Assembly: GCA_035526665.1 (NCBI GenBank)
Contig: DATLBY010000435.1
Span: 1-19,628 of the forward strand
Direction: 5' to 3'
DNA: 19,628 nt
Source of the DNA: DATLBY01 sp035526665
GTDB lineage: Bacteria > Acidobacteriota > Terriglobia > Bryobacterales > Bryobacteraceae
The position numbers were made by a program, and so were the translations under genes. The notes beneath the pieces were generated by a model, which was not told the origin of the DNA, did not search any database, and was given only the letters and a program-made list of their open reading frames with translations. Numbering within the stretch: the first letter of the stretch is position 1; each line of letters opens with the position of its first letter. Below are positions 7,162-14,460 of the stretch, in pieces.

Positions 7162-8403
7162 CTAAGGCAGGGTCACCTTAATAGGTGTGTCGAACTTCTT
7201 GTTGAATCGGTCTACCAGATTCAAGGGTTGAAACGACGCTGGGGTAATTCTCATTTCCTTCTTGTCGATTTCCACAATCAGGTAATGCAATTGGGCGGTC
7301 CAGGCCGCGATGTTGGACCGCTCCATGGCAGAGCGTACATCGCCGGCTCGCAGTTCCCCCCCGGCCCCGCTAACCAGGAATCGGATGCCGCCGGTCGCCG
7401 CATTCACCTCGCTGACCTGCAGATTATGCTCATGGCCTGTGAACACAACCTTTACGCCGGCTTTCTTAAAAGCATCGATGAAATGCGCCAATTCTTTCGC
7501 GCTCGACGGATGAAAGGGACCTGCATTGAACGGTGGATGATGAAAATACGGGATCTTCCATGGCACCTGGGCTTCGCTGAGATTCTTCATTAACCACTTG
7601 TGCTGATCGCCAGATTCGCGATAGGCGGGGGCGGCTGGACCTGACTCGGTGTTCTGCGTGCTGTCCAGTGCAAAGAAATCGGCCAGACCTCCGTAGGAGA
7701 AGCGATAATAGCGCGCCGGCGTAAGCCCCGGAAAGAAGAAGTTATCCAGGTAGGCCGCCAGGTCCCCGCGAGTCTCGGTTTCGTTGCCATCATGATTGCC
7801 CAGCACCGGGTGAAACGGGATGCTTGCAAGGATCTGCTCGTAGGGGCGGAAAAACTTCGGCCCCCAGTCGCGGTCCGAATCACCGGAGTTTTTGAAGGAT
7901 AATGTAAAGCCCAGTTGGCCATAAATGTTGTCGCCCGTGGTTGCGATGAATCGGACCGGATTATCCGATCCCGAGCGCTTCGCGAACTCTTTCCACATGG
8001 CGTCGGCAATCTGATACTGCGGGCTTTTCCCGCTGCCCCAATCGCCCAGCAGAAAAAAACAGAGCTTGTCGGATTTCGCCGGCCAGGTGCGTATTTTCGC
8101 CCCGCCGATTTTCTTGCCGTTGAGCGAAACCTCGTAAGGATATTCAGTATCGGGGGAAAGACCGTTGATGAGCAGGTAGTTCTGGTCGGCCGTGGCCGTC
8201 CGGTCCCCTACCTTCACGGTAGCCTTGCCGACCGGCGGCGACGTACGTCCGATGGTGTTGTGGCCTTCCGCCGTCCCCCAGGCCAGCACAACGAAATCAG
8301 GGCCCAGGTCTCCCACGTACACATAAAATTTCTGGGCGTTTAGAACGGAGGCGCAGAGCAGCGCCAGCAGGCAGATCCGTCGCCGCACACAGGCACTCAC
8401 CAT
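7162..8403 (-). CDS. Exported purple-acid-phosphatase-like metallophosphoesterase
   Basis: The 413-residue precursor has a signal peptide ending near residue 23 (LNAQ). A fibronectin-III-like beta domain (about 26-108) and a calcineurin-type phosphoesterase domain (about 114-400) follow. The metal-binding motifs are all present in order: GDWG (120-123), GDNIY (157-161, with the Tyr position that is a metal ligand in purple acid phosphatases), GNHD (202-205), FHHPPF (287-292) and GHEHN (323-327). It should hydrolyse phosphate mono- or diesters in the periplasm or outside; the substrate is unknown. The ATG overlaps the last seven bases of the upstream kinase-like gene (ATGGTGA), implying translational coupling. 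It is the last gene of the exported-protein operon. Its job there may be to oppose the two kinase-like proteins (inference). Confidence 0.9.
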   Translation of the reverse strand: MVSACVRRRICLLALLCASVLNAQKFYVYVGDLGPDFVVLAWGTAEGHNTIGRTSPPVGKATVKVGDRTATADQNYLLINGLSPDTEYPYEVSLNGKKIGGAKIRTWPAKSDKLCFFLLGDWGSGKSPQYQIADAMWKEFAKRSGSDNPVRFIATTGDNIYGQLGFTLSFKNSGDSDRDWGPKFFRPYEQILASIPFHPVLGNHDGNETETRGDLAAYLDNFFFPGLTPARYYRFSYGGLADFFALDSTQNTESGPAAPAYRESGDQHKWLMKNLSEAQVPWKIPYFHHPPFNAGPFHPSSAKELAHFIDAFKKAGVKVVFTGHEHNLQVSEVNAATGGIRFLVSGAGGELRAGDVRSAMERSNIAAWTAQLHYLIVEIDKKEMRITPASFQPLNLVDRFNKKFDTPIKVTLP

Positions 8404-10013
8404 GTGCGGTCGATTCCGGCAATCTGGTATCCGGCGCCTTTTCTGCGCATATAAACAGTCACGCGTTTAGCTGGATCCTCGGCTTGAATGTCGGCGGCAT
8501 AGTAGGCGCCGTCCGCGGCGGTTTGCACGCTACGGGGGAGATGCGGGGAAGTTTCCGCGGGAATTGCCTCCTTCCGTCCGGTGGCATTGTCGAAGGTAGA
8601 CCACTGCCAGCTGTAGGTGCGGGAGGGCATGTATTTGTTGGCAACCGCCAGATCCACAAAGGTCAACTGGTTCTCGCGCACCTCGAAGTCCTCCAGCGGC
8701 AGGACCCTGGAATACCAGGTTCGGCCGATCTTGTCGCGCCGCGCCATCAGAGTCTTGGTGAGGTAATCCACTGCCGCCGGTTCGGAATACTGTCCGGTAT
8801 TCACAAGCGCGCGAATCTCGTCGTCCCGAAAGGCCATGACTTTTTTTGCGGCCCAGTAGGCATCCACCGGAAGACAGTTTTCAAAGGCTGGATTCTCATA
8901 GTTGGAATGCCATTTCTCCGGATCGAAGGCGCCGGATTCTAACCTTCCCACGCCTCGTATATGCGGGTAATCGGCCGACATCCACTTGGGCGTGTACAGA
9001 CCGAAAGTAAAGAACTCCTTGGCGGAAGTTCGCCAGTCGAACATGTATACATTGCCGTTGCGCGGGCTCTTGGCCATGAAACTATCGCTGCCGAATGCCG
9101 CGCCAAAATCGATCAGGTAATGCCGGATATAGCGGAGCCCACCCTCGTCCACCAAAGCATCCATGGAGTTGCTCGACTTGGCATCGGTGTGGTTCAGCCA
9201 GGAGGCGAAAACAAACAGGCCGCGCAGGTCGCGCCGGAGTTCGTGGGGAACCGTGTCGTTGGGATCGTCCCGCCGGGTGCCGTTATAGCGGAAGGGACCC
9301 AGCAATTCGCCCGAAATGAATCTGCTGGCCAGCGCGCGATAGCTTCCGTCGGGGTTTGCGGGTACGCGCGTTAGAAGAAAATCGACATCGCCGGCGTTCA
9401 TCGCGCGTTTCCTGCCCTTTGTGTCGCTGAACTCCGCTTTTTCACCAATAACCAGTTGTGCGCGGTCAAACGTGATCGGATAATTTTCCGGGACGTTGTA
9501 GCCGAGAGCGTAAAAGAATTTCGCGCCGATGGTGTCCGCCCCAGTCGCCAACTCAGGGTCTGTAACTGGGTCGAACTTGAGCAAATACTTGTTCCCCCGG
9601 GTATCCTCGATGGTCAAGCCCGGCGTGACGCCCTCCGATTTTCCGGCGATAACCTTCCACTTACCGCCGGGAGAGGGCGGCGTCGTATTCCCGGTTCCAC
9701 GAACCAGTTCCGCAATCGTCATCCGCTTGCCCGCATGACGATTGGTGTACCACGCGCTGTCGGGCGCCTCCCCCAGTGTATTCACCTCGCGGGAGTCAAT
9801 GACGTGACCATTTTTGTTGCGCTCACCAGGGTGGCCGAAGGTGTTGTAGAAATAGTCGTAGTATTCACTGATTTTGCGTTTCTTGGCCTTCTCTACGCGC
9901 TGCGGAGCTGGGATGACGGTCAACGGATCATCCGGATAAAAACGTGGCGCACCGGCGGCGGAGAGGCTGAAGATCGCCCATGCCGTCAGAACACGTTGTT
10001 GAACTTTACCCAA
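8397..10013 (-). CDS. Exported kinase-fold-like protein with DxKxxN and DFG motifs
   Basis: This is a 538-residue protein of a family I recall only as uncharacterised in Acidobacteria. The N-terminus (K3, R7, then a hydrophobic run to about 22) looks like a signal peptide. Kinase-like elements occur in order: Lys146 in KYLLKFDP (142-149) as a possible beta-3 lysine, a helix starting near GADTIGAKFFYALG (158-171), then WLNHTDAKSSNSM (272-284). There D277, K279 and N282 have exactly the spacing of the protein-kinase catalytic loop DxKxxN. LIDFGAAFG (300-308) follows, with D302 in a DFG triplet. Start: TTG at 10013, with CGGGAGGGGG seven bases upstream (10030-10021); no ATG or GTG lies nearby in frame. 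It overlaps the barrel gene by 28 bases and the phosphatase gene by seven. The substrate is unknown. A CotH or HipA relative is an alternative label. Confidence 0.75.
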   Translation of the reverse strand: MGKVQQRVLTAWAIFSLSAAGAPRFYPDDPLTVIPAPQRVEKAKKRKISEYYDYFYNTFGHPGERNKNGHVIDSREVNTLGEAPDSAWYTNRHAGKRMTIAELVRGTGNTTPPSPGGKWKVIAGKSEGVTPGLTIEDTRGNKYLLKFDPVTDPELATGADTIGAKFFYALGYNVPENYPITFDRAQLVIGEKAEFSDTKGRKRAMNAGDVDFLLTRVPANPDGSYRALASRFISGELLGPFRYNGTRRDDPNDTVPHELRRDLRGLFVFASWLNHTDAKSSNSMDALVDEGGLRYIRHYLIDFGAAFGSDSFMAKSPRNGNVYMFDWRTSAKEFFTFGLYTPKWMSADYPHIRGVGRLESGAFDPEKWHSNYENPAFENCLPVDAYWAAKKVMAFRDDEIRALVNTGQYSEPAAVDYLTKTLMARRDKIGRTWYSRVLPLEDFEVRENQLTFVDLAVANKYMPSRTYSWQWSTFDNATGRKEAIPAETSPHLPRSVQTAADGAYYAADIQAEDPAKRVTVYMRRKGAGYQIAGIDRTW

Positions 10014-11221
10014 ACCTGCGCCCCCTCCCGGCTGAAGCCCGCGTCAATCCTCATGAAAACACTATTGCGGACATTGAATCGCATCCCAATGCCATAGGAC
10101 GCTTCCAGATCGTCGAAGTTCCACTCCGAAGGCCGCGGGAAAACTTTCCCGGCATCGGCGAAAAGCGCCATGTCCAGTCCCGCGAAGATCTCATACCGGT
10201 ATTCGGCGGTCATCGCGATCATGTTGTTGTCGTAAAACCGGAAGTTCCGAAAACCCCGCAGATCCTCGGAGCCGCCCACCACCGGCTGGAAGTAAAAAGG
10301 GACACTTTGCCCGGGGTTGGCGTATGTGAGCGTTGATTTGGCGCGCAGGGCAATCACCCGCCTTTCATTTAGGAACGGCAGGTAATTTTGCAGTTCCACA
10401 TCCAGACGGCGAAACGAGTAGCGCTCCAGTTCTGTGTCCCTGTAATAGGTGTAGGCGCCGGAATAGTTTAGGCCGCGCCGCGGGCCTCCGGGATTGTCAC
10501 GCGTGTCGAGCGCCGCGAATACTCCGCCTCGCAGAAAATTGGATTGGCGATCCACGCCGGGCGTCTGGCTAGCGTTGTAGATGCGTGGCGTGGAGGCGAG
10601 CCGCTGGTTTGTCCCATCGCCTGTGTTGACGGCGACATATCCACCAGTAACCCCCAGCCTCACAGCCTTTACCGGTCTCACTCCGCCTCGGAAATCTGCC
10701 GACGTGTCCTCCAGGCGGTAATCGCTGCGACCGGTCAGCTTCGAATGCGGACCCGGTCCGTAATAATCCATTTGTGGATAATTGCGGTGCATAGCGAGCA
10801 GATCGAGAAATACACGATCGTTCGCTAAACGTGGCATTTCCAGCTCTAAATCGTAGAGTTGATAGCGGCGGGTGGAAAACCGGGCGGACGTGCGAAAAAT
10901 CAATTTGCCGCTCGCCAGGTCGTCGCGGTAGTATTCGGGGCCTAGGGTGAAGCCTGATCCGGTGATCAGTCCACCGATCTTCGGCCTGATTCCACCGATG
11001 CCATTGGTAATTTTGTCGAGTATATGGCTTTGTTGAAACTGCAGTATCCGCCGCTCGATATTGGACAGCTCTTCCGGCTGTAGCTCCGCCGCCTTTTTCT
11101 GCCGGTCCGCTTCAATCTCCTGAGCTCGAGTGGTAATTTGCCCGCGGCCGGCAGCTACGAATTGAGCCATCGCCAGCGCGGCACAAAACACACGTATCAG
11201 TCCCCGCCGATTTGCTCCCAC
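9986..11221 (-). CDS. BamA/TamA-type outer-membrane beta-barrel protein lacking POTRA domains
   Basis: From GTG at 11221 this is a 411-residue protein with a signal peptide (GANRRGLIRVFCAALAMAQF) and a short coiled-coil segment (about 30-70). A beta-barrel (about 85-411) with alternating aromatic strands follows. GGSEDLRGFRNF matches the conserved (V/L)RGF loop of the surface-antigen family, and the chain ends in a terminal Phe (FNNVF), as outer-membrane proteins usually do. There are no POTRA repeats, so it is not a housekeeping BamA. It may be a translocation pore or surface anchor for its operon partners (inference). The frame is open to a TTG at 11293 without a ribosome site; GTG 11221 gives a normal signal peptide and has GAGG 12 bases upstream. 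Its stop lies 28 bases inside the next gene. Confidence 0.82.
   Translation of the reverse strand: MGANRRGLIRVFCAALAMAQFVAAGRGQITTRAQEIEADRQKKAAELQPEELSNIERRILQFQQSHILDKITNGIGGIRPKIGGLITGSGFTLGPEYYRDDLASGKLIFRTSARFSTRRYQLYDLELEMPRLANDRVFLDLLAMHRNYPQMDYYGPGPHSKLTGRSDYRLEDTSADFRGGVRPVKAVRLGVTGGYVAVNTGDGTNQRLASTPRIYNASQTPGVDRQSNFLRGGVFAALDTRDNPGGPRRGLNYSGAYTYYRDTELERYSFRRLDVELQNYLPFLNERRVIALRAKSTLTYANPGQSVPFYFQPVVGGSEDLRGFRNFRFYDNNMIAMTAEYRYEIFAGLDMALFADAGKVFPRPSEWNFDDLEASYGIGMRFNVRNSVFMRIDAGFSREGAQVWVKFNNVF
10021..10030 (-). promoter_or_regulatory. Ribosome binding site that fixes a TTG start
   Basis: On the reverse strand CGGGAGGGGG lies seven bases before the TTG at 10013. It is inside the coding region of the barrel gene and supports the TTG as the genuine start of the kinase-like protein, with coupled translation. 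Confidence 0.5.
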
Positions 11222-11302
11222 TTTGAATAGAAGCCTCAGGAACACGCTAGGTTTCGTGTTTCCGGCTGTTGTTGGAGGTGAAACACCATGCAAAACAATG
11301 AT

Positions 11303-12238
11303 TTAGGGGATAGAAACCACCGGCGTAGAGCGTGGAATGCCCGTCAGCACGGAGTCGTCGCCTTTGGTCCTCACTTGTGAATCGAAGAATTTTACAATCA
11401 CATCGCGGCGGGCTAGGAGAGCAGTGATTTCTTCGGGGCGCACGTACGGGGCCAGATCTTTGGTTAACCTGGCGGCGTTCAGCTTCTTCATTCCAGCAAG
11501 CAGATTGTAGTCGCAGCGCATCAAGGCATCGGGCTTCAGCAACGCGTGGGACGTCCGGAAAGCACGGGTATGGTCGATCATCCAGAGCTTCCAGTCGTTG
11601 GTGATGAGAAGATTTCCCTGATTCCGATCAGTGTTGTAAATGAGTTGGTCGAACACCCGCACCTTATTCAGTTGGTCGATCCAGGACTGGTCGGCCGGAG
11701 CTTTAATCTGCTTATCTCGGCGCTCCTCTTCGCTCATTTTAACGTCGTCCACCCACCAAGTGAGGGAGCACTGTTTCCCATCCACCTCGCGTTCCACCGA
11801 TACGGGAATCATATTCAGATTGAGGACCTTATCCAGGCGATAGGCCGCAATATTAAACTTGTATGTATCCCGGAAATTCTTTTCGACCGTGCCGTTTTTG
11901 CCACGGAATATCGGCCTGTACTCATCCAGACATTGGATGTGAGCGTCATGCGCCAGCCGCCCGTCGCTCATCTTCGCCTTCTCCGTATGCGTGGTCCCCA
12001 CGGAGGTGGGCTTACGGCTCACTATATCGGCAGTCAACAGAAACTTCTCTTGAATGTCCCGGCTCGGGATTTGCCCGGTGAAGGAGGTTGTCGTCTTATA
12101 CGGAACAGCATCGCTGGACCGCGGAATAGTTGGATCCGTCGACCGCGTGCTCGTATTCGGCACTGACTGGGCGAGCACGCTTGCTCGAGTACAAAAGATA
12201 ATCAGTAAGACTGACTTGGCGTACAACTCGAGCTTCAT
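11303..12238 (-). CDS. Exported Fam20/HipA/PI-kinase-like protein
   Basis: The 311-residue precursor has a clear signal peptide (residues 1-23, cut after VLA) and a low-complexity Ser/Thr/Pro stretch (25-45). The folded part begins near 60. KAKMSDGRLAHDA (87-99) may hold the ATP lysine. FRDTYKFNIAAYRLDKVL (122-139) resembles the helix that follows the glycine-rich region in HipA and PI3/4-kinase-like folds. YNTDRNQGNLLI (201-212) and WMIDHTRAF (219-227) fit the catalytic and metal-binding loops, with D204, N209 and D222. The D-to-N spacing of five equals that of D277-N282 in the other kinase-like protein of this operon. Start: ATG at 12238 with GGGAG nine bases upstream. It lies 35 bases after the TPR gene. 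Homologues I recall are uncharacterised. Kinase fold likely, activity and substrate unknown. Confidence 0.78.
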   Translation of the reverse strand: MKLELYAKSVLLIIFCTRASVLAQSVPNTSTRSTDPTIPRSSDAVPYKTTTSFTGQIPSRDIQEKFLLTADIVSRKPTSVGTTHTEKAKMSDGRLAHDAHIQCLDEYRPIFRGKNGTVEKNFRDTYKFNIAAYRLDKVLNLNMIPVSVEREVDGKQCSLTWWVDDVKMSEEERRDKQIKAPADQSWIDQLNKVRVFDQLIYNTDRNQGNLLITNDWKLWMIDHTRAFRTSHALLKPDALMRCDYNLLAGMKKLNAARLTKDLAPYVRPEEITALLARRDVIVKFFDSQVRTKGDDSVLTGIPRSTPVVSIP

Positions 12239-12273
12239 GGCACAGATCTCCCGGTAAAGGGACGCGTTAAATG

Positions 12274-14319
12274 CTACTGTTGTTTCGGTATGCCGGCGGA
12301 TGATTCCTTGGCCAGACGCACGCGGGCGCTCTCCAGCTTTCGTTGAATCTTGGCCACCTCAGCCGGATCCGCCTCGCTGGGAGCCGTAGCCTCCCATTCC
12401 TTCAGCGAGCTCTGCCACTGAGCGATAGCCTCCTTTAGCTTGCCCTGTTTAAAGAGAACATCGCCCAAATGGTCGTGCACGGTAGGATCTTTGGAGTAGC
12501 GTTCCATGGCGCGCCGCAGGGCGTTTTCCGCCTCCGGCAACCGGTCCATCCGGTAATAAACCCAACCCAGGCTGTCGAGATAGGCGCCGTTATTCGGATC
12601 CGCTTCCAGGGCCTTGCTGATCAGCTGCTGAGCTTCCTGCAATTTAACGTTTCGATCCGCCAGCATGTAGCCCAGATAATTCAGCGCCGAAGGGCTGGTG
12701 GGATTGCCCGCCAATACCTTGCGAAACTCAGCTTCGGCGGCCTCAAAATTCTTCATTTTCTCGTACATCGCGCCGCGCAGGAACGCGATCGATTCCTTAT
12801 CTTCCTTGGAATCGGACAACTTTTCCGCCGCGATGATGGCCTTTTCCATTTCGGCGAAATTTCTCGCTTTCTCATAAATCTGCGCTAGGGAAACGTAGGT
12901 ATCCCGGTCGTTTTTCCCATCCAGCAGCTTCCTGGTCTCTTCCACCGCTTCGTTGGTGCGTCCGACGTCCGCCAGAATGGAGGCGCGTACGGCACGCACG
13001 ACCCGGTCGGCCGGATACTTCTTCGCGGCGGCATCAGCCTCCTCCGCGGCTTTCTTGAAGTCCTTGGCGGCCCGGTAGGTATCCATAATTTGCGCGGCTG
13101 CCCGGCCGCCTAGCTCCGGATCCACTTCCGGGACTTGGCGAAACGTCTCGATCGCCTCGGAATACTGCTCGTTGGATCTAGACATCATCGCGAGCCGCTC
13201 CAGCAGCACTACGCGATTGCCCTTCTCGCCAGAGGAATAGGACCGTTTTGCCGTCGAGGTCACCAGATCGCGCAACGCCGCGATGGCCTCCGGCAATTTT
13301 CCTTCGGCTTCCAGCAGATTCACGTCGTTGTAGCGAACCTCCAGGTTCGCCGGATCCATCTGCTTTGCTTTAGCTCCTGCCTCTTTAGCCTTCGCGAAAT
13401 TCTTCTGCTGGCGGTAAATCTGCGAAATGCGAAGCTGCGACTGGACGTCTTTCGGGTCCTCCTGCACCAACTGCTCGTACACCTTCAGGGCGGCCGGGAA
13501 TTGGTCGGAGAGCAGGAGATTCTGGGCGTAGGCCTTCTTCACCTCAAGATTGTCAGGAGACAGTTCCAGGCTGCGTTTTAAAGTCTCAGCCGCCAGCGGG
13601 TAATCGCGCATCTGCTCATAGGCACTTGCCAAGGTGCTGAGCGCCCGGGCCGAAGGATTTTTCTCGGTGACCTTGCGCAGGAGCTCCGTGGCCCTTTTGG
13701 TGTCGCCCAGGTCCGAATACACCATGGCGAGCCCTGTGAGTGCATCCTCGTTGTTCTCATCCAGGGCGAGCACTTTCTTGTAGGCCTTCTCGGCCTCGAC
13801 CGAGTTCTGCGCGATCTTTTGCAGGCGGCCCAGCATGAGCCAGGTTTCCGCGTCATCCGGGCTCTGTTCAGTGATCTTCTGATACTGCTCCACCGCCTTC
13901 TTGAGCATCTCCTCATTCACGCGGCCCTGTTGCGAATCCCCGATCATCCGGGTATAAATGCGGCCTAATACCCGGCGGGCGTTGGTGTCGTTCGGATTCT
14001 GCTTCAACGCATCTTCGGCTTCCACCACCCCATCGCGCAGCTTACCCGATTGGATATAAATATCGGACAGCTCGTCGCTCAAAAAAGTAGCGCTGGGATC
14101 GTCTTTCATTGCCAGACGATAGTTTTCGATCGCCTTGCTGACGTAATCACCGCGATTGCCGTAAGACCCGGCGAGCTCCGCATACAGGTGGCCGAGCGCG
14201 TAATGGTAGTATGCCGCCGCTTTGTCAGTAGCCTTTGCGGGCGGTGCTGGTTGAGCCAGCAAGGGCAAAACAGCCGGGCAAAGACAAAAAAAGGGTGCCA
14301 GAGATTTTAATAACGTCAT
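12274..14319 (-). CDS. Exported tetratricopeptide-repeat protein
   Basis: This 681-residue protein has an N-terminal signal sequence (MTLLKSLAPFFCLCPAVLPLLAQP) without a lipobox. Almost the whole remainder is TPR units, roughly 14-16 of them. Examples are DAETWLMLGRLQKIAQNSVEAEKAYKKV cut into helix pairs near 155-185, and the strongly consensus units near 540-650, which contain ALNYLGYMLADR, YLDSLGWVYYRMDR and VHDHLGDVLFKQGK. TPR arrays are protein-interaction scaffolds. Here it should act in the periplasm or at the outer membrane, probably binding other products of the operon (inference). It is the first gene of the five-gene block. The ribosome site is weak (GAG about ten bases before the ATG). 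It diverges from miaA with 141 bases between. Enzymatic motifs are not visible. Confidence 0.88.
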   Translation of the reverse strand: MTLLKSLAPFFCLCPAVLPLLAQPAPPAKATDKAAAYYHYALGHLYAELAGSYGNRGDYVSKAIENYRLAMKDDPSATFLSDELSDIYIQSGKLRDGVVEAEDALKQNPNDTNARRVLGRIYTRMIGDSQQGRVNEEMLKKAVEQYQKITEQSPDDAETWLMLGRLQKIAQNSVEAEKAYKKVLALDENNEDALTGLAMVYSDLGDTKRATELLRKVTEKNPSARALSTLASAYEQMRDYPLAAETLKRSLELSPDNLEVKKAYAQNLLLSDQFPAALKVYEQLVQEDPKDVQSQLRISQIYRQQKNFAKAKEAGAKAKQMDPANLEVRYNDVNLLEAEGKLPEAIAALRDLVTSTAKRSYSSGEKGNRVVLLERLAMMSRSNEQYSEAIETFRQVPEVDPELGGRAAAQIMDTYRAAKDFKKAAEEADAAAKKYPADRVVRAVRASILADVGRTNEAVEETRKLLDGKNDRDTYVSLAQIYEKARNFAEMEKAIIAAEKLSDSKEDKESIAFLRGAMYEKMKNFEAAEAEFRKVLAGNPTSPSALNYLGYMLADRNVKLQEAQQLISKALEADPNNGAYLDSLGWVYYRMDRLPEAENALRRAMERYSKDPTVHDHLGDVLFKQGKLKEAIAQWQSSLKEWEATAPSEADPAEVAKIQRKLESARVRLAKESSAGIPKQQ

Positions 14320-14347
14320 GGAAGGTGCTCAATAGCAGGGAGAGTTC

Positions 14348-14382
14348 GCGCCGGATCCTCACTTCCAGTATAGCGCCGGATC
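14348..14382 (-). repeat. 10-bp direct repeat bracketing the TPR-gene -10 element
   Basis: GCGCCGGATC occurs at 14348-14357 and again at 14373-14382, 25 bases apart. On the reverse strand the copies read GATCCGGCGC and lie on either side of TATACT. Position around a promoter suggests a regulator site, but no known operator matches that I recognise. Confidence 0.35.
14367..14372 (-). promoter_or_regulatory. -10 element of the exported-protein operon promoter
   Basis: TATACT on the reverse strand (14372-14367) matches five of six consensus positions. The predicted transcript start is near 14360, giving a leader of about 40 bases before ATG 14319. The -35 position, ATCCTG at 17 bases spacing, is poor, so an activator or an alternative sigma factor may be needed. 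Confidence 0.35.
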
Positions 14383-14449
14383 GGCCGCTCAGGATCCCAC
14401 CTTGCCCCCGCGCCCGGGAACAACAGTCCGCGGCCTTTTCACCTCGAAC

Positions 14450-14455
14450 TACACT
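14450..14455 (+). promoter_or_regulatory. Possible -10 element close to the miaA start
   Basis: TACACT at 14450-14455 ends five bases before the first GTG of miaA. No Shine-Dalgarno sequence is visible, so a leaderless or nearly leaderless transcript is possible. No -35 match was found. Confidence 0.22.
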
Positions 14456-14460
14456 ACTGA

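Noticed and set aside
9456..10097. 213-codon forward open frame
   Set aside because: It lies antisense to the kinase-like gene and the end of the barrel gene. Composition is Arg-rich and unstructured, typical of a GC-rich shadow frame.
9986..11221. Barrel protein as the housekeeping BamA
   Set aside because: It is about half the BamA length and lacks all POTRA domains, and no bamA-type neighbours (skp, lpxD, fabZ) are present.
12274..14319. TPR protein as a PEP-CTERM/exosortase-associated protein (PrsT-like)
   Set aside because: The repeat architecture is superficially similar, but there is no exosortase, PEP-CTERM substrate or polysaccharide gene cluster nearby.
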